Shown here in pieces: positions 52,037-59,881 of a stretch of DNA of 64,000 bases; within the stretch, counting starts at the first letter, position 1; each line of letters opens with the position of its first letter. Origin of the DNA: Acidobacteriota bacterium (GTDB lineage: Bacteria; Acidobacteriota; Vicinamibacteria; Vicinamibacterales; UBA8438); NCBI GenBank assembly GCA_009861545.1, contig VXME01000135.1, positions 1 to 64,000 of the forward strand. The letters are read 5' to 3'. The position numbers and the translations under genes are program-made. Under the pieces are notes generated by a model. That model searched no databases and was not told the DNA's origin. It worked only from the letters and a program-made list of their open reading frames with translations.

Positions 52037-54907
52037 TCAGCCGCCCCACCCGAAGCTGACGCGGGTGTAGTAGTAGCCGCCGTTGAAGCCGAACGGCCCG
52101 AACTGGCCGTAGCGGTTGCCCACGCCGGCGACGGCGCCCGGATTCTGGTCCGGGTAGGTATTGAAGATGTTCTGCGCGCCGACCGACAGCGTGAAGTCGC
52201 TGAACGGGAATCCGACCTCCAGGTCGACCAGCGGCTTGCCGGAGTACAGCGGATACAGGTACGACATCGCGCCGCCCAACGCCGAGCGCGCGTCCTCCCG
52301 ATCCCAGTAGGAGCCGTAGTAGTGCAGCCGGGCCATCAGGGTCCAGCGGTCGGCGGAGTGGTTCATGCCCATGTTCCAGCGCATCCGCGGCAGCCCCAGG
52401 GTCAGCGCCGCGATGCGGTCCTGGTCGATGTGCTCCGCGCCGAACTCGGTCACTTCCGTGTCCGTGAAGTTGAAGACGCCGCTGAAGGTCGTCCGGGCGC
52501 CGAGCGCCAGCGGGGTCCATGTGGCGACGAGGTCGAGTCCCTGGGTGCGGGTCGAGAAGTCGTTCACGAAGAAGCGGAACGCGGCCAGGTTGCCGGCTTC
52601 GGCAATCCCGCCGGCGAGCAGCGTCGCGACCTCTTCCGGCGACAGGCTGTAGTTCCGCGTGATGGTGAGCCGGTCGGACACGTTGATCCGGAAGTAGTCG
52701 GCGGTGAACGTGAACGGACCGGTGTCGACGACCGTCCCGAGCGAGTAGTTGATCGACTGTTCCGGCTGCAGGGGCACGCCGCCCCGCAACGCCGCGACCG
52801 GCGAGGTGGACGGAATGGTGCCGTTGTTGATCAGGTCGCCCAGTTCGTAGTCGAACTCGGTCGTCACGTTCAGGACGTTCTGCTGGCCGGGGGTCGGGGC
52901 GCGGAACCCGCTGCTGACCGCGGCGCGCGCCGCGAAGATGTCGGTGAAGCCGTAGCGACCCGACAGCTTGCTGTTCATCGTGGTGCCGAAGCTGTCGTAG
53001 AAGTCCTCGATGCGGACGGCGGCGCCGAGGTTCCACTCGTTGTCGACGCCGTGAATCTCGATGTCGCCGTACCCCGCAACGTTGGCCCGGTCCCACGTGC
53101 CGGCGTTCTCGGGCCGCGTGCCGTTGTAGCCGTTGGAGGCGGAGCTGAAGCCCTGGGCGCCGAACGGGCCGATCGCCCACGACGCCGGGTCGCCTTCGCC
53201 CAGGTGGTACTGCTCGTTCCGCCACTCGAGGCCCCCGGCGACGTTGATCATGTCGCTCGCCGCGTACGACATGTCCGCGTTGAGGCTGGTCTCGGTCTGC
53301 TGCAGCAGGTTCGGCTCGAACCGGGTCGGGCTCTCCGGGCCGAGAGACGCGTTGACCGTGTCGAAGATGAAGGTCTGCACGTGGTTGCGGCCCGTGCTGC
53401 CGCTGATGTCCCAGTTGACCCCGGCCAGCGTGGTCCCGCGCACGCCGGAGACCAGCGAGTAGTCGTAGACGTCGCCGCCGAACTGCGGCGTGAAGCCGCC
53501 CGGCAGACCGTTCTGCGCGCCCAGGAACGGTTGGTGGAACGTGAAGCAGTTGGGATCGTCGCGGACCGCCGCGAAGGCGACCGGATCCGGCGTGCCGTTG
53601 GTGACGTTCACGGTCGGGCAGTTGGCCGAGCCCATGCCCTGCGCCGCCAGCACGTCGCCGACCAGCAGCGTCTCGCCGCCGTCCTCCGAGTACACGTTCC
53701 CGCGGTTGTTGGGGTTGCGGAAATAGAACCCGCCGGTCACCACCTTGCTGGCGTAGCTCGTGTGGCCGTAGAACTCCGCCTGCTCGCCCCCGCTGCCGAA
53801 ATTGGCGAACAACTTCAGGTCGTCCTCGACCAGCGGCACGCCCCAGACGCGCGACGTGTCGCGCACGTTGGTGTTGCCGCCGTTGATCACCGCCATCGTA
53901 CCGCCGTCCTGCACCGCGCGGTTGGTCGGCTGGACGCCGCCGTACTCCAGGCTGAGGTTCAGGAACCCTTCGGGGCCGAGCGGCAGACCTGCGTTGCCGG
54001 CGAACGTGTAGCTCGGCGCGCGGCCCCCGATGCCGTTGCACGAGCGGCCGACGGGGCCGCACGTCGCCGGGGTGCCGTCGTTCTGGTCGAAGTACTGGCC
54101 GCTGCGGAACTCCATGCTGCCCCCGGAGCGCGCGTTCTTCAACTCGAAATTGATGACGCCGGCGATGGCGTCGGAGCCATACTGCGCAGCCGCCCCGTCG
54201 CGCAACACCTCGACCTGCCGCAGGGCGATGGAGGGAATGGACGACAGGTCCGGTCCCTGCGCCCCGTCGGCGACGCCGTTGCCCAGCCAGGCGATGACCG
54301 CGGCGCGGTGGCGGCGCTTGCCGTTGACCAGGATCAGCGTGTGATCCGGCGCCATGTTGCGCAGGTTGGCCGGCCGCACGATGGTGGCGGCGTCGCTGAT
54401 CGGCTGCGTGTTGACGTTGAACGACGGGACGACCGTCCGCAACTGGTTGGTGAGGTCCATGTCGCCCTGGCTGGTGAAGTCCTGGGCGGTGATGACGTCG
54501 ATGGGCACCGGGGAGGCGGCGATCGACCGCGGTTCCGCGCGCGTGCCTACGACCGCCACCGTTTCCTGCAGCAGAATGTCCATCACGACGTCGACGCTGG
54601 CGGTGACGCCGGCGCCCACTTCCACGACCTGGGCGGGCGCGTCGAAGCCGGGGAGGGTGAAGATCACCTCATAGGTCCCCGGCGCCAGCCCGCTGAACGT
54701 GAACTGGCCGGCGCCGTCGGTGAAGGTGATCTCGCCGACCCCCGCCGCGTCCCGCGCTTCCACGGTGACCCCGGGCAGGACGAAACCCGTCGCGTCCGTG
54801 ACCGTGCCGCTGATCGTTCCCGAGTCCTGGGCGCCCGCAAGGCCGGGCGCGAGAAGGGTGGCGGCGAGAGCCAGCCCGATCATGGGTCTCTTCATGCCAA
54901 GTTTCAT
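52037..54907 (-). CDS. TonB-dependent receptor with carboxypeptidase-like N-domain (copy 3)
   Basis: A 956-residue outer-membrane receptor. Signal peptide: PMIGLALAATLLAPGLAGAQ. A CarboxypepD-like domain follows (ISGTVTDATGFVLPGVTVEARD), then the plug (VPIDVITAQDFTSQGDMDLTNQLRTVVPSFN, NGKRRHRAAVIAW, VLRDGAAAQYGSDAIAGVINF) and a barrel ending YYYTRVSFGWGG. It is similar over its full length to copy 2 but with a longer insert near NGIGGRAPSYT that holds two cysteines. AGGAGG lies 11 bases before the first ATG; a second in-frame ATG is four codons on. The ligand is unknown. Confidence 0.9.
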   Translation of the reverse strand: MKLGMKRPMIGLALAATLLAPGLAGAQDSGTISGTVTDATGFVLPGVTVEARDAAGVGEITFTDGAGQFTFSGLAPGTYEVIFTLPGFDAPAQVVEVGAGVTASVDVVMDILLQETVAVVGTRAEPRSIAASPVPIDVITAQDFTSQGDMDLTNQLRTVVPSFNVNTQPISDAATIVRPANLRNMAPDHTLILVNGKRRHRAAVIAWLGNGVADGAQGPDLSSIPSIALRQVEVLRDGAAAQYGSDAIAGVINFELKNARSGGSMEFRSGQYFDQNDGTPATCGPVGRSCNGIGGRAPSYTFAGNAGLPLGPEGFLNLSLEYGGVQPTNRAVQDGGTMAVINGGNTNVRDTSRVWGVPLVEDDLKLFANFGSGGEQAEFYGHTSYASKVVTGGFYFRNPNNRGNVYSEDGGETLLVGDVLAAQGMGSANCPTVNVTNGTPDPVAFAAVRDDPNCFTFHQPFLGAQNGLPGGFTPQFGGDVYDYSLVSGVRGTTLAGVNWDISGSTGRNHVQTFIFDTVNASLGPESPTRFEPNLLQQTETSLNADMSYAASDMINVAGGLEWRNEQYHLGEGDPASWAIGPFGAQGFSSASNGYNGTRPENAGTWDRANVAGYGDIEIHGVDNEWNLGAAVRIEDFYDSFGTTMNSKLSGRYGFTDIFAARAAVSSGFRAPTPGQQNVLNVTTEFDYELGDLINNGTIPSTSPVAALRGGVPLQPEQSINYSLGTVVDTGPFTFTADYFRINVSDRLTITRNYSLSPEEVATLLAGGIAEAGNLAAFRFFVNDFSTRTQGLDLVATWTPLALGARTTFSGVFNFTDTEVTEFGAEHIDQDRIAALTLGLPRMRWNMGMNHSADRWTLMARLHYYGSYWDREDARSALGGAMSYLYPLYSGKPLVDLEVGFPFSDFTLSVGAQNIFNTYPDQNPGAVAGVGNRYGQFGPFGFNGGYYYTRVSFGWGG

Positions 54908-55303
54908 TTTGCTTCCTACCTCCTGAGTGGCCCCGGTGGGAATACGGCCGGATTGATTCCACCCCTCGGCAACTCCCAGTGACAGGTGGACGACGTGCGA
55001 GAACGGTTCCCCGCCCCACGGGGCAGGCCAAGCGCTTCACCCAGCAAGCGAGTATAACGTGCCAGCACGATTTCGCCAAGGGGATTTTGCGCCACAAGGC
55101 ATTGTACCCCAATAAAGTGGGCACGGAAAACCATGGCTACAACATGTAGTGCTCGATGGAGCCCGTAATCTCTTCCCACGGCACCATCCCCGGCCAACCC
55201 GCTGGCCGGACGCCAGCGGGTTCGGCCGCATCGGCAGCAGCCACATGGGCCGACCCGCTGCGCCGACGCCTGGACGGCCGCATGGCTTGAAGCCGGGTGC
55301 CGA
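54908..55303 (-). promoter_or_regulatory. upstream region of receptor copy 3 with a candidate promoter
   Basis: No gene is seen in this 396-base gap. On the minus strand TTTCCG (55124-55129) and TACAAT (55101-55106) are 17 bases apart, a plausible promoter giving a leader of about 190 bases. The leader holds no riboswitch fold that I can recognise. Confidence 0.35.
55198..55224 (-). terminator. 11-bp hairpin after third PQQ dehydrogenase gene
   Basis: AACCCGCTGGC and GCCAGCGGGTT form a perfect 11-bp stem with a 5-base loop (CGGAC), about 80 bases beyond the stop codon of the gene at 55304. It has no strong T run, so termination may need Rho. Confidence 0.4.
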
Positions 55304-57295
55304 CTACCTGTCCGGCAGCGCGAACACCACCAGTCGCTCGTTCCCGCGCGGCTCGCCGGTAGCCGGCGCCGAGACGTTGGCCGCGACGTACTGCCGGCCG
55401 TCGTTTCCCGCGTAGGTGATCGGCACCGCCTCGACGTTGTAGTCGAACGCGGCGGACCACAGCTCCTCGCCGGTGCGCGAGTCGAACGCTCGGAAACGGC
55501 GGTCGACGGTGGCGCCGATGAACACGAGGCCGCCGGCGGTGACGATGGGGCCGCCGACGTTGCGGCTGCCGACGCGCCGCCTGCCTTCGGGCAGGAGCTC
55601 GTCGATGCCCAGCGGCACCTCCCACGCGATCTCGCCGGTGGCGGCCTCGACCGCGACCAGGCGGGCCCAGGGCGGCTTGAAGCAGGGGAGCGCGCCGAGC
55701 CGCTCGCCGTCGGCGTCGAAGATCGGGGCCTCGAACGGCGGACCGGCTTCGCGGACGAAGGCCACCTGGTCGTCGGTGTCCGAGGGGTACAGCTCGTTCT
55801 CCGTCATCCAGCCGCTGATCGGCTGGTCCTTCGAGTTGACGAAGATGTAGCCGAGCTCGGGATCGTAGGCGGTGCCGTTCCAGTTCACGCCGCCGCCGGT
55901 GCCCGGGAACACGAGCGACGGCGGGGTGCCCTCCTGCCGGTAGCGGATGGGCGTATAGGGCCCGTCGTTGTAGTAGCCGATCGTGTCCCACAACTCGCGG
56001 CAGGCGGCCGCGTGCTCGGGCGTGGTGTCGTCGGCGGTGACGACGTCGTCGGGACCGATGCTCACCCGCGACACCGCGGGCGGCGCGAGCGGAAACGGCT
56101 GGGTCGGCGAGTACTGCTCGCCGGGCACGTCGCCGGCGGGCACCGGCCGCTCCTCCACCCCGTGGACGGGCTCGCCGGTCACGCGGTTGAGGATGAACAT
56201 CCAGCCCGACTTGCCGACCTGCGCGAGGGCGGGGATGACCTCGCCGTCGCGCTCGATGTCCATCAGGCCGGGCGACGGCGGCAGGTTGTAGTCCCACAGC
56301 TCACGGTGGATGTTCTGGAAGTACCACGCGAGCTCGCCGCTGCGGATGTCGATGGCGATGGTCGAGTTCGCGAAGAGGTTGTCGCCGGGGCGGTCGCCGC
56401 CGTAGAAGTTCGACCCCGGGCTGCTCACCGGCATGTAGACGAGGCCCCGCTCCTCGTCGACGGTGAGCGTGAACGCCCACACGTTGTTCCCGATGCGGTC
56501 GCGCCAGCTCTGGTTGCCCCAGGTCTCGCTGCCGAAGTCGCTCTCGGTGGGCAGGGTCGGGAATTCCCAGCGCAGGGCGCCGGTCGTCGCGTCGAGGGCC
56601 CGCGGCCAGGCCCGGGTCGGCTCCCCCCCGCCCCTGGGCTGGTTCAGATGGGGCGCGATGTGCCGCTGGCCGGGGCCGAAGGCGCTCGAGCCCAGGATCA
56701 GGGTGTCGTCGTAGACCACCGGCACCCCGGTGTAGGGGATGCGCACCGCGGCCTCGCCTCCGTCGCCGAACGCGGGATCGCGCTCGCCCGTCGCCGCGTT
56801 CAGGGCGATGACCTTCGACAGGCTGGTGAAGTAGATGCGGGCCTCGTGGGCGTCGGTGGCCGGCCCGTAGGCGACGCCGCGGAACGATGCGAGCCCTTCG
56901 CGCAGCTCGTGCCGCCAGATCTCCTCCCCGGTCTCCGGCCGCAGGGCCACCACCCGATTGCCCGACGCGAGGTACATCACGCCGTCGACCACGATCGGCG
57001 TCACCTGCTGGAAGAGCTCGGCCGGGCTCGGTCCCTCGATGAACCCGTCCTCGGGATGGAACCGGTACGACCAGACCTCCTCGAGCGACGCGACGTTCGA
57101 CGTGTCGATCTCATCGAGGGGCGAATAGCGCGTTCCTGCGAGGTCCCGGTTGTAGGTTGGCCAGTCGGCGGCGGCGCTGCGCTCCTGGGCCGGGGCCGAT
57201 GTCGACGCCAGCGCCATCGCGACCAGTGTCGCGGCCACCCGGAAGGTGCGGCGCGATCGTCCCGTGGAAGCGCGGATTCCGGTGCTGAATCGCAT
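55304..57295 (-). CDS. secreted PQQ-dependent dehydrogenase (third, divergent type)
   Basis: A 663-residue quinoprotein with a signal peptide (VAATLVAMALASTSAPAQ) and propeller blades (TRYSPLDEIDTSNVASLEEVW, RPETGEEIWRHE, IRSGELAWYFQ, SRTGEELWSAAFDY). It is much less like the other two than they are to each other and is closer to glucose-dehydrogenase-like soluble members. A cysteine (LPCFKPPW) lies before the last blades. It lacks a cytochrome domain. Its ATG is 21 bases after the stop codon of the ankyrin gene, so the two are likely co-transcribed. Confidence 0.88.
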   Translation of the reverse strand: MRFSTGIRASTGRSRRTFRVAATLVAMALASTSAPAQERSAAADWPTYNRDLAGTRYSPLDEIDTSNVASLEEVWSYRFHPEDGFIEGPSPAELFQQVTPIVVDGVMYLASGNRVVALRPETGEEIWRHELREGLASFRGVAYGPATDAHEARIYFTSLSKVIALNAATGERDPAFGDGGEAAVRIPYTGVPVVYDDTLILGSSAFGPGQRHIAPHLNQPRGGGEPTRAWPRALDATTGALRWEFPTLPTESDFGSETWGNQSWRDRIGNNVWAFTLTVDEERGLVYMPVSSPGSNFYGGDRPGDNLFANSTIAIDIRSGELAWYFQNIHRELWDYNLPPSPGLMDIERDGEVIPALAQVGKSGWMFILNRVTGEPVHGVEERPVPAGDVPGEQYSPTQPFPLAPPAVSRVSIGPDDVVTADDTTPEHAAACRELWDTIGYYNDGPYTPIRYRQEGTPPSLVFPGTGGGVNWNGTAYDPELGYIFVNSKDQPISGWMTENELYPSDTDDQVAFVREAGPPFEAPIFDADGERLGALPCFKPPWARLVAVEAATGEIAWEVPLGIDELLPEGRRRVGSRNVGGPIVTAGGLVFIGATVDRRFRAFDSRTGEELWSAAFDYNVEAVPITYAGNDGRQYVAANVSAPATGEPRGNERLVVFALPDR

Positions 57296-57316
57296 GGGGC
57301 TGATCTCCTCTCCCGG

Positions 57317-58930
57317 TCAGGGCTGATCGTTCGCGCCGGCGGCCGGTACGTCGCGCAGGCGTTCCTGGACGGTTCCGGGGATGCCGAGCTGCGTGTCGGC
57401 GCCGAGCTCCGCGAGCAGCGCGGCGGTCTCCGGCCAGCTCTGGAACTGGAACGACTGCTTCGAGCCTTCCGCCATCCGATAGGCGGTCCGTCCGCGGAAG
57501 TCCCGCGCGTCGATGTCGGCCCCCTGCGCCACCAGGTACTCCACGACTTCGTTCAGTCCGCGGAAAGCGGCGCCGTGGAGCGCCGTGAAGTCGGCTTCGT
57601 TCACCGCGTCGACGTCGGCGCCGGCCTCGAGCAGCACCCGTACCGCTTCCTCGGCGCTCGGGGATCGGACCCCGCGCGGCTGCCGCGGCGTGTAGGTCGA
57701 GCGCCCGAGACCGGCCGCGGCCATGAACGGGGTCGTGCCGTCGTGCGTCGTCAGATGCTGATCCGCGCCGGCGTCCAGCAGGGCGTGCAGGATCGCCGTG
57801 TTGCTCGACGTGCGGGTCTCGCCGGCGCCGAACGTCCCGCCCGCGCCGTTCATGTCGAAGGCCGCGACCCACAGCGGCGTGGCGCCGCGCAGGTCGCCGG
57901 TGCCGCAGGCGAAGGGTTCGAACGCCCCCTTCCGAGGGTAGCCGATATAGCTCATGAGCATGGCCGACGCCGTGATCCGCGCGTTCGGATCGGCGCCCCG
58001 GGCGAGCAGCGCCTCGACGACGGGCAGCCGGCGGTCGGCCGCGAGCCGCGAGCGGCTGCGCCGGGAATAGAGCCGGTTCCCCCCGTGCCGGGCGTACCAT
58101 TCGCGCAGCCAGGTGCCGACGCCGCCCGCCGCCGCGTGCAGCGCGCGCACGCCGTTCATCTCGCCCTCGGGGTCGGCGCCTTCCTCCAGCAGGAACAGTG
58201 CGAACGCGTCCCGACCGCTCACGATCGAGAAGGGCAGGACGTGCGTGCCGTCGGCGCTCGGCGCGTTGACGTCGACGCCGGCGGCGATCAACGCGCGGGC
58301 GGTGTCGACATCGCCGTTGCGCGCCGCGAACATCAGCGGCGTGAAGCCCTTGACGGTCGATGCGGCGGGGTTCGCGCCGGCGTCGAGCAGCAGGCGCACG
58401 ATCTCCGGATGCGGCTCCGACACCGCCCACATCAGCGCCGTGCTCCCGGTCTCGGTGACGGCCGCGTCGACGTCCGCGCCGCCGGCGATGAGCGCGCGGA
58501 CGACATCGGGGTTCCCGGTGCGGGCCGCGGTCATCAGGGGTGCGAGTCCGCTCTCCTGTGCCGCGTTCACGTTCGCGCCCGCGTCGAGCAGCGTCTCGAC
58601 CATGGCGGCGCTCGCGTTCTCGGCCGCGCGTTCGAGCGCCGTCACCCCGTGGTCGTCGGCCCGGTTCACGTCCGCGCCCGCGTCGAGCAGGCGCTCCACC
58701 AGCGCCACGTCGTCCCAGTGGGCGGCCCACAGAAGCGCTGTCGCACCGTCCGCCCGCGCCGCGTCGACGTCCGCGCCTCCGGCGAGAAGCGCGTGCACGG
58801 CATCCCGATCCTGATTGGCCGCGGCGGTGACGAGCCGGAAGTCCTGTCCCGCCGCCGCGTCGGCGCCGGTTACCGACGACGCGAGCAGGAAGGCGAGGCA
58901 GATCCGCATGGCCCGAGTCGTCGTCGTCAT
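57317..58930 (-). CDS. secreted ankyrin-repeat protein (paralogue 2)
   Basis: A 537-residue protein with a signal peptide (MRICLAFLLASSVTGADAAAG) and about ten ankyrin repeats (GATALLWAAHWDDVALVERLLDAGADVN, STALMWAVSEPHPEIVRLLLDAGANP, DFTALHGAAFRGLNEVVEYLVAQGA). It shares with the protein at 42859-44403 the first-repeat pattern and a degenerate mid-region without repeat spacing. The start is set at ATG 58930 with GGAAG near it; GTG 58948 and ATG 58909 are alternatives. It is first in an operon with the PQQ dehydrogenase, suggesting it assists or tethers that enzyme outside the cytoplasm (inference). Confidence 0.85.
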   Translation of the reverse strand: MTTTTRAMRICLAFLLASSVTGADAAAGQDFRLVTAAANQDRDAVHALLAGGADVDAARADGATALLWAAHWDDVALVERLLDAGADVNRADDHGVTALERAAENASAAMVETLLDAGANVNAAQESGLAPLMTAARTGNPDVVRALIAGGADVDAAVTETGSTALMWAVSEPHPEIVRLLLDAGANPAASTVKGFTPLMFAARNGDVDTARALIAAGVDVNAPSADGTHVLPFSIVSGRDAFALFLLEEGADPEGEMNGVRALHAAAGGVGTWLREWYARHGGNRLYSRRSRSRLAADRRLPVVEALLARGADPNARITASAMLMSYIGYPRKGAFEPFACGTGDLRGATPLWVAAFDMNGAGGTFGAGETRTSSNTAILHALLDAGADQHLTTHDGTTPFMAAAGLGRSTYTPRQPRGVRSPSAEEAVRVLLEAGADVDAVNEADFTALHGAAFRGLNEVVEYLVAQGADIDARDFRGRTAYRMAEGSKQSFQFQSWPETAALLAELGADTQLGIPGTVQERLRDVPAAGANDQP

Positions 58931-59012
58931 GGCTTCCACTATATGCACGCCCGGTTCGTGCGTCTACCGTCGTGTTCTCCGCGCGGGTTGGAGGCGTTGC
59001 GGGAACGGACGC

Positions 59013-59729
59013 CTACACCACGATGCCCAGATCGGCGAGCGCGGCGTCGAAGACGGCGGGCCAACCGCGGTTCGCCAGGGGGCTGGCCGGACTCGGGTGC
59101 GGGGCGGCTCCGCACCGCGCGTCGTACTTCTCGGCGACCGGGCGGGCCCGCTCGGCCGCGAACCGCCCGATGCCGACCACGACGTCGGGCCGCAGGTGGG
59201 ACAGGGCGCCCGCGAGCGCCTCGTCGCATGCCGCGAACAGGTGCTCGCGCGCGTCACGGGGACGGAGCTTGTCGGGCGTCACGTTGCGGCCGCCGTCGTC
59301 CAGGAAGCACAACGGGCAGTAGTTCCAGACGAACGCGCGCCGGAAGAACCGCTCCGGGCTGCCGAAGCGTTCCCGCGCCCAACCCCACAGCCGGGCGCCG
59401 CTCACCTCGCCGCGGCCGATTCCGAAGCCGAGAACCGGTCGCCGCGGGTGCTCGTCGGCCGGCCGCTCCACCGGCGCCTCGATGCCGAGCCAGTCGCGCA
59501 CCATCGCGACGTCGCCGAACGGCACCCCGGTCTGCGCCATCCCGAACGGGCCCGGGTTCATGCCGACGAAGAGGATCTCCGGCTGCCCGCGGCCGTAGCG
59601 CTCCAGGTAGAGGCGGTGCGGCGCCCAGGCGTAGTCGAGGGGGGCGTATACGTGCATGACCGGCTCGGCGAACCGCAGGCCGCGGGTCCGTTCCCGCAGC
59701 CGCTCGGTGACCGGCACGAGGTTCGACAT
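59013..59729 (-). CDS. SMUG1-like single-strand-selective uracil-DNA glycosylase
   Basis: A 238-residue DNA repair enzyme of the SMUG1 branch of uracil glycosylases. The catalytic loop is ILFVGMNPGPFGMAQTGVPFG (GMNPG at 56-60, with N58 in the water-activating position) and the uracil/DNA-intercalating loop is HPSPASPLANRGW near 211-223. NYCPLCF in the middle is typical. The enzyme removes uracil and oxidised pyrimidines in base excision repair. It stands alone, leftward, with 151 bases to the divergent ADOP gene. Confidence 0.88.
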   Translation of the reverse strand: MSNLVPVTERLRERTRGLRFAEPVMHVYAPLDYAWAPHRLYLERYGRGQPEILFVGMNPGPFGMAQTGVPFGDVAMVRDWLGIEAPVERPADEHPRRPVLGFGIGRGEVSGARLWGWARERFGSPERFFRRAFVWNYCPLCFLDDGGRNVTPDKLRPRDAREHLFAACDEALAGALSHLRPDVVVGIGRFAAERARPVAEKYDARCGAAPHPSPASPLANRGWPAVFDAALADLGIVV

Positions 59730-59881
59730 GGCGAGACACTACAGCACGTTGGCGCCGGATGCCGGCGGGGTCTCGATCGCGGTGTCGAGGATCGTGCCCC
59801 GAGAAGCACCCGAGCGGATTTGTCGCCGTGGGCCGCGCCGTCGTCGGTAGGTGAGGGCTCCTATACTGGAAGGGAGGCCGA
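59730..59881 (+). promoter_or_regulatory. region between glycosylase and ADOP genes
   Basis: No gene is seen. TATACT at 59862-59867 is a good -10 hexamer, but it lies only 15 bases before the ADOP ATG and overlaps the approach to its ribosome site (GGGAGG at 59872-59877). If used, the leader would be about 8 bases; it may be coincidental. Confidence 0.3.

Noticed and set aside
50183-54982. A 1599-codon open frame on the plus strand
   Set aside because: It runs antisense to two TonB receptor genes with clear domains; its composition (R/V/G/H rich) is that of a high-GC shadow frame.
56012-59659. A 1215-codon plus-strand open frame
   Set aside because: It is antisense to the PQQ dehydrogenase, ankyrin and glycosylase genes and has no recognisable domain.
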